DNA of 64,000 nt from Prochloraceae cyanobacterium PL24a_bin.78 (GCA_028281945.1 JANQIW010000080.1:1-64000), one strand, 5' to 3'; shown: positions 45,882-55,519, counted from the stretch's first letter. Translations and numbers: made by a program. Notes: generated by a model not told the origin, from the sequence alone.

Positions 45882-47339
45882 CTATTTCAAACAATTATCA
45901 CAATGGCCACATCTAAAGTTTAATGCTTCTTGTGTAAATCCAAAAGCATTTAGTAAAAATTGCCAACGACATTTTTTAGTAGTTAAATATTTAGTCATTT
46001 TTTGGTATTCATTTTTGGTTTGAGAAAAGATTTCTATTGGTTTATTTACTCTTATTTGAGATGATATTTGATATTCAAAAGGGTTTTTCCATGTTAATTT
46101 TCCTGCACTATGAAGCATTGCTAATGCTAAATCTCCTTTAGGAAATCTGGTTATAATGGATTCTATTTCTCCTTCTGAAGGAATTTTTCGTGCTATTTCT
46201 TTAGCTTTTCTTTCTTGTTTTCTGACTTGATCGAGAAAATATTCCCTACTTTGTCGATCGTCTGGGTGTAATAAACCAGTTGGTTCACTCATTAAAGTAA
46301 GAGTGTTTGCAGTTTTTCCATCTCTACCACATCTGCCTACCTGTTGAATATATTCTGATAATAGTAAAGGTGGTTGATAATGAATTACCCAACCAACATC
46401 GAGTTTGTTAATCCCCATGCCAAAAGCAGATGTACATACCACAAAATTTATTCTTCCTTCTAGCCAATCTTTTTCAATCATACGTCTTTGTTTAGGACTT
46501 AAACCAGCATGGTAGGCTGATATATTATAATTTAAAGATCGAAACCATTGGGCTAATTTCTCTGAATCTTTACGCGTGCGAACATATATTAAACCAGAAG
46601 GTCTTTTTTGGGTATTAATAAAGTTCAATAATTGTTTTTTTCTGCATCGGTTAGTGTAAATACAATGAATTTTGAGGTTAATATTAGGGCGATAGAAACT
46701 TAGACGAAAGATTTGAGGATGGTTTAACTGTAGAGTATCAATGATTATTTGTTGAGATTTGGTATCGGCAGTTGCGCTAAAAGCGGCAATGGGAATTTTG
46801 CTATCTGTAGGTTTATCCTTTAATAAAGTTTCCCTAACTACACCTAAACGACGATAACTAGGCCTAAAAGTATCACCCCATTCTACCAAACAATGAACTT
46901 CATCTACGATTAAACCATTAATTTTGATATTTGGTTGAGATAAGATTTGCCATACAGGAAGACTGAAAAGAGTTTCTGGGGAGAGATAAAGTAATCTTAG
47001 AGTTTGTTTTTCTATGGCTTGGAGGGTTTGAATTTTGTGGGATTTTGGTAATTCACTATGGATGATGCCTGCTTTTAAATTGCGTTGTTGTAATTGGCTT
47101 ACTTGATTTTCCATTAATGCCAGCAATGGTGAAATTACGATGGTTAATCCTCTTTGCAATAAGGCTGGTAGTTGAAAGCAAATTGATTTACCTATTCCTG
47201 TTGGTAAAATGATGAGGGCATCTTTTGAGGCTAAAAGTGAGGTTATGATTTCTTCTTGAGGATAACGAAAGTTTTTATATCCCCAGATTTTTTCTAAGGC
47301 TTGTCGAATTTGAGATGGGTTTTCTCTAAATTTATTCAT
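45882..47339 (-). CDS. recQ: RecQ family ATP-dependent DNA helicase (short form)
   Basis: This 485-aa 3'-5' helicase has motif I ILPTGIGKSICFQLPALL, the DEVH box VDEVHCLVEWGDTFRPSYRRLG, motif III AFSATA, and motif VI QQVGRCGRDGK. A Cys-rich zinc region is reduced to the final CGHCDNC. The winged-helix RQC and HRDC domains of E. coli RecQ (about 610 aa) are absent, as in many cyanobacterial homologues. It probably acts in recombination or fork repair. Confidence 0.9.
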   Translation of the reverse strand: MNKFRENPSQIRQALEKIWGYKNFRYPQEEIITSLLASKDALIILPTGIGKSICFQLPALLQRGLTIVISPLLALMENQVSQLQQRNLKAGIIHSELPKSHKIQTLQAIEKQTLRLLYLSPETLFSLPVWQILSQPNIKINGLIVDEVHCLVEWGDTFRPSYRRLGVVRETLLKDKPTDSKIPIAAFSATADTKSQQIIIDTLQLNHPQIFRLSFYRPNINLKIHCIYTNRCRKKQLLNFINTQKRPSGLIYVRTRKDSEKLAQWFRSLNYNISAYHAGLSPKQRRMIEKDWLEGRINFVVCTSAFGMGINKLDVGWVIHYQPPLLLSEYIQQVGRCGRDGKTANTLTLMSEPTGLLHPDDRQSREYFLDQVRKQERKAKEIARKIPSEGEIESIITRFPKGDLALAMLHSAGKLTWKNPFEYQISSQIRVNKPIEIFSQTKNEYQKMTKYLTTKKCRWQFLLNAFGFTQEALNFRCGHCDNCLK

Positions 47340-47637
47340 TGTAATTATTGAAATATTTAGCTGGGTTATGGATTAATCTTGGTAAATATTTATATTATAT
47401 ATGGAGGATTGATGATTAGTTTTTGAAAAGAAATTTTTTTTATTTGATGAGATAAGCATTTATTTCTGGTTGAATTAATCATTTAATTTTTGTCTAAAGT
47501 ATGTTGAAACTTTTAGTTAGTGTATAAAATCTTATCTTGAAAGTGCTTTTTTAGTTAAACTGATTCTATAGGTTTAATAATAAATCATCATTTTAATTTT
47601 TCAAATTGATTTCGTTATCTTGATTATTTATCTATTT

Positions 47638-48017
47638 CATACCAATTTATCTTTAAAAATAAAAGAGTTTAAACATTCTCGATTTAGGATAATTAATAAA
47701 AATTTGTTTTTCCTATTCTTCTCTATAGATTCCTAATATCAAGAAAGTATTTAATAATGAATCATGGAATTAAAAACCCTATATCCCTAATAATCCTTCC
47801 ATTCTTCCCATTCCTAGGATTCTTTGATTAAGTCTCAAGTAAAAAGTAAGAAATCAGAAGATATACTAAATTTTCCCTTGTCTTCTTTGTCAATCGTTGG
47901 GGTAGCCTCTGGGTAAGCAGAAGTCTTCCTTGTCTCCCAACTCTCCCAACTCTCCCCATCTCCCCATCTCCCTATTCTCCTCTCAATCTCTATCACAATT
48001 ACGGGAAAAACCATATT
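47638..48017 (+). repeat. MITE-like element copy, interrupted
   Basis: The left end ATACCAATTTATCTTTAAA and core TTTAGGATAATTAATAAA match the family at 11161 and 55691. The right end CTCTATCACAATTACGGGAA then AAACCATATT closes it. The 380-bp span is longer than the roughly 140-bp simple copies, because a REP-like repeat and CT-rich sequence lie inside. Confidence 0.55.
47895..47929 (-). repeat. REP-like hairpin repeat, copy 1
   Basis: Read on the minus strand this starts with GGAAGACTTCTGCTTACC and continues with CAGAGGCTACCCCAACG. It matches the copy at 57457 at 31 of 35 bases. The centre CTTCTGC / GCAGAGG can form a hairpin in the other copy. Similar repeats are common in cyanobacterial genomes. 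Confidence 0.65.
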
Positions 48018-48043
48018 ACTGGTAATGAATCCTGCTTTAACTT

Positions 48044-48052
48044 TGGTATAAT
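48044..48052 (+). promoter_or_regulatory. extended -10 promoter of the thioesterase gene
   Basis: TGGTATAAT fits the extended -10 consensus and lies 72 bp before the ATG at 48124, 27 bp after the right end of the MITE-like copy. A -35 was not found. Confidence 0.5.
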
Positions 48053-48123
48053 CACCTCTAAAAGGAGTCAATCAAAAATTTCTCCAATATCATGATTTAG
48101 TGTAAATTGACTTAAATAAAACA

Positions 48124-48882
48124 ATGAAATCATCATCAACTTCTTCTTTATGGGTGATACGCCCTCAACCAAATCCTCAAATGAAATTTCGTCTTTTTTG
48201 TTTTCCATATGCAGGAAGTGGCACATCTGGTTTTAATCCTTGGTTGCGGGTAGTTTCTCCAGATATAGAAATGTGTTTAATTCGTTTGCCAGGAAGAGAA
48301 AGTCGATTTACAGAAACTCCCTTTACTGCTTTAAAGCCTCTTGTTGAAGTGTTAACATCGGAATTAATTCCATATTTAGATCAACCTTTTGCTTTTTTTG
48401 GTCATAGTATGGGAAGCTTTATTTTATTTGAAGCAGCAAGAGAATTACGTAGACAGCAGCAAGTAAACCCTAATTATTTATTTGTTTCTGGTCGTCATGC
48501 TCCTCATAAGAAAAATCCTTCAGGTTTAATTTACAATTTACCAGAAGATGAATTTATTAAAAAGATTGAATCATACAATGGAATACCAAAAGAAATTCTT
48601 CAAAATAAGGAAATGATGGAGTTGGTATTGCCGATTTTAAGAGCAGATTTTACTCTATTAGAAACTTATAATTATACTCCTGAAGAATCTTTATCTATTC
48701 CAATTATGGCTTTTGGAGGTTTAAATGATACAGTTGATGAAGAAGGTTTATCTGCTTGGGAAGAGGTTACTGATGATAAGTTTAGTTTAAAAATGTTTCC
48801 TGGAGGACATTTCTTTATACAAGAGCATTATCAAGAGATATTGAAAATTATAGATTCAGAACTTTTACATAATTATTATTGA
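48124..48882 (+). CDS. type II thioesterase (alpha/beta hydrolase)
   Basis: This 252-aa thioesterase is of the GrsT/TEII type that clears wrong acyl groups from NRPS or PKS carrier proteins. It has the N-terminal FRLFCFPYAGSGTSGFNPW, RLPGRESRF, the nucleophile Ser in FGHSMGSF (about residue 96) and a late catalytic His in GGHFFIQEH. No NRPS or PKS gene is in the window, so its partner lies elsewhere or it acts on another acyl carrier such as fatty-acid ACP. Confidence 0.85.
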   Translation: MKSSSTSSLWVIRPQPNPQMKFRLFCFPYAGSGTSGFNPWLRVVSPDIEMCLIRLPGRESRFTETPFTALKPLVEVLTSELIPYLDQPFAFFGHSMGSFILFEAARELRRQQQVNPNYLFVSGRHAPHKKNPSGLIYNLPEDEFIKKIESYNGIPKEILQNKEMMELVLPILRADFTLLETYNYTPEESLSIPIMAFGGLNDTVDEEGLSAWEEVTDDKFSLKMFPGGHFFIQEHYQEILKIIDSELLHNYY

Positions 48883-49122
48883 TATTTATTATGATAAAAA
48901 ATATACTTTTTATTTGAACAATTAAATATCAACAAGTAGTCAAATAATAAAAAGATTTTCAACGTTTTTTATCAAACAAAATTTTAGTTTTCAAATTTAA
49001 TAACAGCAAAAATTATATTGCAAAATAAACAAGAAATATTCTGAATTCACCAAGAAGTCTATTGCTATACTAAGCAAGGAAGTCTTAACAAAAATCAAAA
49101 CACAAACTAAAAAATTTATTAT

Positions 49123-50241
49123 ATGGACTCAGGCATCGATTTACAAGGAAGTTTCATCCAATCCCTCAAGGAATTGGGCTTACCAGCAGGAGCGGCAAAA
49201 GCTCTCTGGATTCCCCTACCATTGTTTATGATGATTATCGCAGCAACCGTAGGTGTTTTAGTATCAGTTTGGTTAGAAAGAAAAATCTCCGCCGCTGCCC
49301 AACAACGTATTGGCCCTGAATTTGCAGGTCCTTTAGGTATACTACAGCCAGTAGCAGATGGGATTAAATTAGTCTTCAAAGAAGATCCTATGCCAGCGAA
49401 ATCAGATCCTTGGCTGTTTACATTGGGTCCTGTTTTAGTGGTAATTCCCGTATTTTTGTCTTTTTTAATTGTTCCCTTTGGACAAAATCTGGTGATCACT
49501 AATTTAGAAATTGGCATCTTTCTTTGGATTGCTCTAAGTAGTATTACCCCCATTGGATTATTAATGTCTGGGTATTCCTCCAACAATAAATACTCACTTT
49601 TGGGTGGTTTAAGGGCGGCGGCACAATCCATTAGTTATGAAATACCTCTAGCTTTTGCAGTCTTGGCAGTTACCATGATGTCTAATAGCTTGAGTACCAT
49701 TGACATTGTTCAACAACAATCTGGTTATGGAATTTTAGGTTGGAATATTTGGCGACAACCTGTGGGTTTCTTAATTTTCTGGATTGCCGCTCTTGCTGAA
49801 TGTGAGCGTTTACCTTTTGATTTACCTGAAGCTGAAGAGGAATTGGTGGCTGGTTATCAAACTGAATATTCAGGGATGAAGTTCGGTCTATTTTATGTGG
49901 GATCTTATGTCAATTTAGTTTTATCTTCTCTAATCTTCGCAGTTTTGTATCTGGGTGGTTGGGAATCTCCTATCCCTTTAAATAGTTTAGCTGGTTTATT
50001 TGGAGTTAGCGAAACTACTCCTTGGTTGCAGGTGATTACTGCTTCTTTGGGAATCATTATGACTTTGATTAAAGCTTATGCTCTCCTGTTTCTGGCTATT
50101 CTTTTACGTTGGACTGTTCCTCGTGTCAGAATTGATCAGTTACTTAATTTAGGTTGGAAATTCCTTTTACCTGTTTCTTTGGTTAACCTATTATTAACGG
50201 CTGCTTTAAAGTTAGCTTTCCCTGTTGCTTTTGGTGGCTAG
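49123..50241 (+). CDS. ndhA: NAD(P)H-quinone oxidoreductase subunit 1 (NdhA)
   Basis: This 372-aa membrane subunit of the thylakoid NDH-1 complex corresponds to bacterial NuoH and links the ferredoxin/quinone module to the proton-pumping arm. It has eight or so TM helices. Signatures include [23 protein letters not shown] near the N-terminus and [27 protein letters not shown], the quinone-site loop. It is the first gene of ndhA-ndhI-ndhG-ndhE, the standard cyanobacterial order. Confidence 0.97.
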   Translation: MDSGIDLQGSFIQSLKELGLPAGAAKALWIPLPLFMMIIAATVGVLVSVWLERKISAAAQQRIGPEFAGPLGILQPVADGIKLVFKEDPMPAKSDPWLFTLGPVLVVIPVFLSFLIVPFGQNLVITNLEIGIFLWIALSSITPIGLLMSGYSSNNKYSLLGGLRAAAQSISYEIPLAFAVLAVTMMSNSLSTIDIVQQQSGYGILGWNIWRQPVGFLIFWIAALAECERLPFDLPEAEEELVAGYQTEYSGMKFGLFYVGSYVNLVLSSLIFAVLYLGGWESPIPLNSLAGLFGVSETTPWLQVITASLGIIMTLIKAYALLFLAILLRWTVPRVRIDQLLNLGWKFLLPVSLVNLLLTAALKLAFPVAFGG

Positions 50242-50275
50242 TTTTTGATTTTAATTGATGAGTTGAAGGCAAATT

Positions 50276-50875
50276 ATGTTTAAATTTCTCAAACAAGTAA
50301 CGGATTATGCTAAAGACAGCTTTCAAGCTGCTAAATATATTGGTCAAGGTTTATCTGTGACTTTCGATCACATGGGACGTAGACCTGTTTCTGTTCAATA
50401 TCCTTATGAAAAGTTGATTCCTTCTGAACGTTTTCGCGGCAGAATCCATTTTGAATTTGATAAGTGCATTTCATGTGAAGTATGTGTGCGTGTATGTCCT
50501 ATTAATTTACCTGTGGTAGATTGGGAATTTAATAAAGCGGTTAAGAAAAAAGAACTAAAACACTATAGTATTGATTTCGGTGTTTGTATATTTTGTGGGA
50601 ACTGTGTTGAATATTGTCCCACTAATTGCCTTTCTATGACTGAAGATTATGAGTTGGCATCTTACGATCGTCATGAACTTAACTACGATAATGTTGCCCT
50701 AGGACGTTTGCCTTATAAGGTAACTCAAGATCCAATGGTAACTGCAATGCGAGAATTTGCTTATTTACCTAAAGGCAGGATCGATCCTCATGATTTACCT
50801 GCTGGTAGTCAAAGAGCAGGTAAACGCCCTGAAGAGATTCTTAAGGAAATGGAATCGGAAAAAACTTCTAATTAA
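50276..50875 (+). CDS. ndhI: NAD(P)H-quinone oxidoreductase subunit I (NdhI)
   Basis: This 199-aa peripheral iron-sulfur subunit of NDH-1 has two [4Fe-4S] motifs: [12 protein letters not shown] and [12 protein letters not shown], each completed by the family spacing. It passes electrons from ferredoxin toward plastoquinone. It starts 34 bp after ndhA, in the same operon. Confidence 0.97.
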   Translation: MFKFLKQVTDYAKDSFQAAKYIGQGLSVTFDHMGRRPVSVQYPYEKLIPSERFRGRIHFEFDKCISCEVCVRVCPINLPVVDWEFNKAVKKKELKHYSIDFGVCIFCGNCVEYCPTNCLSMTEDYELASYDRHELNYDNVALGRLPYKVTQDPMVTAMREFAYLPKGRIDPHDLPAGSQRAGKRPEEILKEMESEKTSN

Positions 50876-50881
50876 TCTAGA

Positions 50882-50925
50882 AGGGCATGGTTTAGGTAAA
50901 CGAAGTATCAGCCATGCTCTTTTTA
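50882..50925 (+). terminator. terminator-like hairpin inside the ndh operon
   Basis: AGGGCATGG / CCATGCTCT (9 bp, one G-T pair) with a 21-nt loop is followed by TTTTT, in the 105-bp gap between ndhI and ndhG. It may be an attenuator or a processing site that sets the ratio of the downstream subunits. Confidence 0.55.
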
Positions 50926-50980
50926 TGTTTTGTTGTATTTTGGATATTGATGTAAAAAATAAAGAAAGGAGATTTTGTAA

Positions 50981-51595
50981 GTGGATTTAGCTCAAGGAGT
51001 TCAAAGTGTTGCTTTTGTTATTCTCGGAGGAATGATGATTGCTGCGGCTTTAGGTGTGGTATTACTTTCTAATATTGTTTACTCGGCTTTTTTGTTGGGT
51101 GGGGTTTTTATCAGTATTTCTGGTTTATATATTCTTCTTAATGCTGATTTTGTGGCTACGGCTCAAATTTTGATTTATGTTGGGGCGGTTAATGTTTTAA
51201 TTTTATTTGCCATTATGTTGGTTAATAAGACTCAGGATTTTTCTTCTAATCCTAAACTTTTGATTCGTAAATTGTTAACTGGTTTGGTATGTTTGGGTTT
51301 ATTTGTTCTTCTTGGAACTATGGTTTTAGTAACTCCTTGGTCCCTTGATTCTACTTCTCCAGCAGTAATTGAAAGCACTACTGTTGCTATTGGGAAGCAT
51401 TTCTTTAGCGATTATTTACTTCCTTTTGAATTGGCTTCTATTCTTTTATTAATGGCTATGATTGGGGCGATTATTTTGGCTCGTCGGGATTTTATTGTGG
51501 AGCCTACCATCGATTCTACTGAAACTATTTCTACTTCTTTAAGTTTACCAGAACGTCCAAGAGAATTGACTTCTTCTGAGAGTCAGTCTTCTTAA
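50981..51595 (+). CDS. ndhG: NAD(P)H-quinone oxidoreductase subunit 6 (NdhG)
   Basis: This 204-aa membrane subunit (NuoJ-type) has about five TM helices. The conserved NADFVATAQILIYVGAVNVLILF is the TM3 region with the family's pi-bulge. It starts with GTG, preceded by AAAGGAGA. The C-terminal tail is Ser/Glu-rich and variable. It is the third gene of the ndh operon. Confidence 0.95.
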   Translation: MDLAQGVQSVAFVILGGMMIAAALGVVLLSNIVYSAFLLGGVFISISGLYILLNADFVATAQILIYVGAVNVLILFAIMLVNKTQDFSSNPKLLIRKLLTGLVCLGLFVLLGTMVLVTPWSLDSTSPAVIESTTVAIGKHFFSDYLLPFELASILLLMAMIGAIILARRDFIVEPTIDSTETISTSLSLPERPRELTSSESQSS

Positions 51596-51675
51596 TTTTG
51601 AAGTTAGAAATTTGTTGGAAATTTGTTAGGAATTATTAGAAAAATTTTTGAGTTTTTGTTAATTAAGGAGGTTTA

Positions 51676-51987
51676 ATGTTTATCCAACTTGAGTATTGTT
51701 TATTATTGGCGGCTGCTCTTTTCTGTATCGGTATTTATGGTTTAGTTAATAGTAGAAGTGCTGTTCGTGTTTTGATGTCTATTGAGTTGTTATTAAATGC
51801 TGTTAATATCAATTTGATGGGTTTTTCTAATTTTATCGATCCTGCTGAAATTAAAGGGCAAATGTTTGCGATTTTTGTGATTACTGTTGCTGCTGCTGAG
51901 GCTGCTGTTGGTTTGGCTATTGTTTTGGCTATTTATCGTAATCGCGAAACTGTTGATATGGAACAATTTAATCTCTTGAAATGGTAA
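51676..51987 (+). CDS. ndhE: NAD(P)H-quinone oxidoreductase subunit 4L (NdhE)
   Basis: This 103-aa NuoK-type subunit has three TM helices. The buried acidic residues are in [14 protein letters not shown] (TM2) and [17 protein letters not shown] (TM3), the proton-path glutamates of the family. A strong AAGGAGG site precedes the ATG. It is the last gene of the operon. Confidence 0.97.
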   Translation: MFIQLEYCLLLAAALFCIGIYGLVNSRSAVRVLMSIELLLNAVNINLMGFSNFIDPAEIKGQMFAIFVITVAAAEAAVGLAIVLAIYRNRETVDMEQFNLLKW

Positions 51988-52026
51988 TTTTTTGGGGTTA
52001 ATTTTGAGGTTAAATTGATCGATTAT

Positions 52027-52045
52027 GGTGGGCTTTTTGCCTACC
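52027..52045 (+). terminator. hairpin after ndhE
   Basis: The 7-bp stem GGTGGGC / GCCTACC (one G-T) with a TTTTT loop lies 40 bp after the ndhE stop. It is terminator-like but without a T run. Confidence 0.45.
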
Positions 52046-52054
52046 GAATTGATT

Positions 52055-52075
52055 AAGTAAGAAGTAAGAAGTAAG
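52055..52075 (+). repeat. heptamer tandem repeat (AAGTAAG)x3
   Basis: Three exact heptamers AAGTAAG lie just after the ndhE hairpin. They match the STRR class and are similar to the TAAGTAA run at 17608, again shortly after a gene end. Confidence 0.8.
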
Positions 52076-52352
52076 AAATAAAAACTAATACTTAATAAAT
52101 ATTTGATTGCTTTTTTTTACAGTTAACTATTCAATAATTCAAGATTTAATTTCAAAATTTGTATGATTTTAAAACTATCAAAACTCTCGATAAAATTCTC
52201 TATAATTAATAGCTAAATACTATAAATTTATAACTTATAATTAATATTTAATAATCAACGATCGATTACTATAACAACTACTATATAACATCTATTTAAA
52301 ACAAATTCTACTATAAGTTTTCAAAACAATATAATATTAAAAATAATAGAAT

Positions 52353-54248
52353 ATGTCAGTATTTTCCCAATTCCAACCCATAGCAGTTATCGCCACAACA
52401 CCCACAGCAGCACAAAAATTACAACCTCTATGCCAAACTATGGGGGCAACTCTTTACATACCTGAGTCTATTTTTCAAGATCTAGAAAATATCCCTAATG
52501 CTAAAACTTACGAAAATTCACTAAAAGAACATATTGCATCTATTTGGTATCGTCATAAAGCAATCATTTTTTCCCTTGCAACAGGAGCAGTTGTTAGGAT
52601 TATTGCGCATTTAATAGCAGATAAATCTAAAGATCCTGCAATATTAGTTTTAGATGGAACAGGTAAATATATTATTCCTTTATGTGGTAGTCATCAAGGT
52701 GGAGGAGATAAATTAGCACAGTTAATCGCACCATATTTAGATGCAACACCAATATTAACTGGAGCTTCTAATTCTTTAGAATTACCAAGTATAGATATTT
52801 TAGGCATTACCTATGGTTGGGGCAAAGGGGAGGGGGATTGGTTAGGTGTACAAACCGCGATCGCTCATAACCAAACCATACAAGTAATTCAAGAAGTAGG
52901 TTCCACCTTATGGCAAAAGACATTACCTAAACAACATCCTTTCTCTTTTGGCTTTCCAGAATATAACGAAACTACGAAAGAAACCCTTTCCCCAGCAGGG
53001 AGGATTTGGATTACTGCTACCAAAAGGAGATTTTCTACCGAATCGGAATCCATACCTAAAATTCAATGGCATCCTAGGGTGTTATGGGTGGGGATTGGTT
53101 GTGTTAGGAATACTCCTAGAGAGTTAATCCAAGATGCTATAGAGACGACTTGCAAACGGTTTCATTTGGCAACAGAGGCAATCGCGGGTGTGGCTACCAT
53201 CGATATCAAGGCTGATGAGGTGGGGATTTTAGAATTATGTCGAGATGAAAATTTCCCTCTCTTAACTTTCTCTGCTGAAGATTTACGAGGCATCGAAACT
53301 CCTAATCCTTCTGAGGTTGTGAATCAAGAGGTGGGCACCCCTAGTGTGGCTGAAGCAGCTGCTATTCAGGCTACTGGCAATTCTTCTCTTTTGGTTTCTA
53401 AGCAGATTTTTAAGTGTGATACTGAATCTGATATTAAATCTGGCAATAAATCTGGTGCGGTAACAGTTGCCATCGCTCAATCGGAATTTGAATACATTGA
53501 TAAAAAGGGTAAATTATATTTAGTAGGAATGGGTCCGGGGAATTTATCTCAGATGACTCCCGCCGCTAAGGCTGCTATCGCTTCTGTTGATGTGGTAATT
53601 GGGTATTCTATTTATTTGGATTTGATTAATCCTCTTTTTCGTGCTGGGCAAGTTAGAGAATCTTTCCCTATTACTCAGGAAAAACAACGGGCTGAAAGGG
53701 CTATTGAGTTAGCTAAGTGGGGGTTGAATGTGGCGATGGTTTCTTCTGGTGATTGTGGAATTTATGGGATGGCGGGTTTGGTTTTGGAATTACTTCAGCT
53801 TGATGGTTGGGATGGGAATTCTCCTGAAGTGGAGGTTTTACCTGGAATCACTGCTTTGAATGCTGCCGCTGCTAGGGTTGGCGCACCTATGATGCACGAT
53901 TTTTGTGGTATTAGTTTGAGCGATTTATTAACTCCTTGGGAGGTTATTCTTAAGCGTCTGGAGGCTGCTGCTATGGCTGATTTTGTCACGGCTATCTACA
54001 ATCCTAAGTCGATTAAGCGCACTCAACAAATTGTTACGGCGCGGGAAGTTTTCTTGCGTTACCGTCTTTCTTCTACTCCTGTGGCTTTGGTTCGATCGGC
54101 TTTTCGCGAGGATGAGTCGATTATTCTTACTTCTCTTGATAATATGTTGGATTTTTCTATTGATATGTTTACTACTGTTATTATTGGGAATAGTTCCACT
54201 CGTAATTATTCTAATTGGATGATTACTCCTCGGGGTTATCAGGGGTGA
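52353..54248 (+). CDS. cobJ: CbiG-CobJ fusion: cobalamin biosynthesis bifunctional protein
   Basis: This 631-aa fusion has a CbiG-like N-terminal half: an N-terminal domain (about 1-150) with LATGAVVRIIAHLIADK, and the CbiG C-terminal domain (about 244-375) starting LWVGIGCVRNTPRELI. It is followed by a precorrin-3B C17-methyltransferase (CobJ/CbiH) from about 390, with YLVGMGPGNLSQMTPAAKAA, VSSGDCGIYGMAG and VLPGITALNAAAARVGAP. CbiG opens the ring lactone and CobJ/CbiH methylates C17 during ring contraction. Such fusions occur in cyanobacteria. cobB and cobO are further genes of the pathway in this window. Confidence 0.92.
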   Translation: MSVFSQFQPIAVIATTPTAAQKLQPLCQTMGATLYIPESIFQDLENIPNAKTYENSLKEHIASIWYRHKAIIFSLATGAVVRIIAHLIADKSKDPAILVLDGTGKYIIPLCGSHQGGGDKLAQLIAPYLDATPILTGASNSLELPSIDILGITYGWGKGEGDWLGVQTAIAHNQTIQVIQEVGSTLWQKTLPKQHPFSFGFPEYNETTKETLSPAGRIWITATKRRFSTESESIPKIQWHPRVLWVGIGCVRNTPRELIQDAIETTCKRFHLATEAIAGVATIDIKADEVGILELCRDENFPLLTFSAEDLRGIETPNPSEVVNQEVGTPSVAEAAAIQATGNSSLLVSKQIFKCDTESDIKSGNKSGAVTVAIAQSEFEYIDKKGKLYLVGMGPGNLSQMTPAAKAAIASVDVVIGYSIYLDLINPLFRAGQVRESFPITQEKQRAERAIELAKWGLNVAMVSSGDCGIYGMAGLVLELLQLDGWDGNSPEVEVLPGITALNAAAARVGAPMMHDFCGISLSDLLTPWEVILKRLEAAAMADFVTAIYNPKSIKRTQQIVTAREVFLRYRLSSTPVALVRSAFREDESIILTSLDNMLDFSIDMFTTVIIGNSSTRNYSNWMITPRGYQG

Positions 54249-54442
54249 TATAATTATTATTTTTTTATATAAATTTTCTTTTCATATACGCTAATAACAA
54301 TCTTGCAATTTTTTGGTTAACTATACTGACAACTTCAGTAAAAGAGTCATAAGTTGATTCAGTATCATCAATTAAATTTTTTTCTTCAGGTGTAATATCA
54401 ATTTTCTAAAATCATGATAGAGTTGACCTAGAATTTTTATCT

Positions 54443-55519
54443 TTAATTTTTGATTTTTTTTGATCTATCTCTTTCAATCTTAAAGAAAACTGATATAATA
54501 TCATTTTTCTTTTCTTTTAATGGGATATATGATTTTTCCTCTATTAATTTTTGAGATAAATTAGATAAAGAATTCTTCATACTTAATTCAATCTCAGCAA
54601 TGTCATCAGTTTCTTCAATTGATTTATCATCGATTTCTAGATTCAATCTATTTTCAGCTTCTTTAAGAAAATCTTTTGTCTGATACATCCAAAACTTTTG
54701 CTTGACAATTTCTTTAAACTCATGCCTTAATTCCATATGTGGGGTAATACTTTTTCCATTTTCTTTAATCCACCAATCTACCTTATTGTCTCTAGTAACG
54801 AAAATAATAGGCTTAGATTTCTCTTTAGCAAAATCTAAAATTTGAAACCAAATCATAACATCTCCATATTTTTCTTCCTCTTTCTCCTTATTAGCATCTT
54901 TAAAACCTGGAGGAATTGATTCTTGATATCGAGTTTCTGCTTCCTTATATTTTTCTTGCAAAGTTTCTTTATTGTATGGATTTCCTACTTTTGAATCATC
55001 AAATAAATCGAGAATTTGCTCTAAAATGCCATCATTTTTTGAGTCTAAATCAGAATAATTTTCTTCAAGGTTATTTATTTGATCTAGGAAAACTTGTTCT
55101 ATTTCTTCAACTCCTTGAATATACTCAGCATAATGTACTTCTTTTTCATCAAAGAGAGATTCGATTTCCGAAGAAATGATTCTTTTATTGTTTTCAAATA
55201 TCTTTTTAAGACTTTTTAATTCTTTTCGCTCGTTTTTCCATTTAGTAAGTTCATCTTTAGCTTTTTTGAAAGAGTCTTTTTCTGTCTTGATTGTCTTTTC
55301 CCTATTATTTAAAAACTCATTTGCTACTTGATAAGGTAACCAAATTCTATCTTCCTCTTTTAGTTTTTCCAGTATTTTAAATATATCTTTTCTTCTAGAA
55401 ATAGATGATCGATATATATCTAGTAAGAAATTAGTATCAAAAACAAAAATAGCATTATCCCAAAGTTCAGAAAAATCATCCTCAGATAGAGGTAATCGCC
55501 AAGAAAACAACTCTCTCAT
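54443..55519 (-). CDS. PIN-like nuclease domain protein
   Basis: This 358-aa protein has an N-terminal PIN-like domain (DUF4935/PIN_8 type). The first acidic motif is AIFVFDTNFLLDIYR (Asp near 28), the Glu motif is PYQVANEFLNNREK, and the last acidic motif is IIFVTRDNKVDWW. Between them lies a long Lys/Glu coiled coil (about 75-205), and a helical tail follows. PIN nucleases cut RNA and are often toxins or defence effectors; the activity and target here are unknown. It stands between two cobalamin genes and is bordered by a MITE-like element. Confidence 0.75.
   Translation of the reverse strand: MRELFSWRLPLSEDDFSELWDNAIFVFDTNFLLDIYRSSISRRKDIFKILEKLKEEDRIWLPYQVANEFLNNREKTIKTEKDSFKKAKDELTKWKNERKELKSLKKIFENNKRIISSEIESLFDEKEVHYAEYIQGVEEIEQVFLDQINNLEENYSDLDSKNDGILEQILDLFDDSKVGNPYNKETLQEKYKEAETRYQESIPPGFKDANKEKEEEKYGDVMIWFQILDFAKEKSKPIIFVTRDNKVDWWIKENGKSITPHMELRHEFKEIVKQKFWMYQTKDFLKEAENRLNLEIDDKSIEETDDIAEIELSMKNSLSNLSQKLIEEKSYIPLKEKKNDIISVFFKIERDRSKKIKN

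Larger units (their letters stand above)
47340..48123. other. 784-bp non-coding region rich in repeats
   Basis: There is no real gene here; the ORF on the minus strand at 47835-48071 is composed of repeat sequence. It contains an AT-rich MITE-like copy (47638-48017) with a REP-like hairpin repeat and a CTCCC-rich run inside it. An extended -10 promoter for the thioesterase gene follows. The first 300 bp show nothing recognisable. Confidence 0.55.
51988..52352. other. 365-bp gap with hairpin and heptamer repeat
   Basis: After ndhE a hairpin GGTGGGC-TTTTT-GCCTACC (52027-52045) may end the ndh transcript, although no T run follows. An STRR heptamer lies at 52055. The rest is AT-rich with no cobalamin-riboswitch-like features visible ahead of the cbiG-cobJ gene. 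Confidence 0.5.

Noticed and set aside
47835-48071. 78-aa ORF on the minus strand
   Set aside because: It is a translation of REP-like and CT-rich repeat sequence (SWESWETRKTSAYPEATP type), a common false ORF in cyanobacterial annotation.
51988-52352. possible cobalamin riboswitch ahead of the cbiG-cobJ gene
   Set aside because: No B12-box-like sequence or suitable stem layout was seen; only a hairpin and an STRR run are present.
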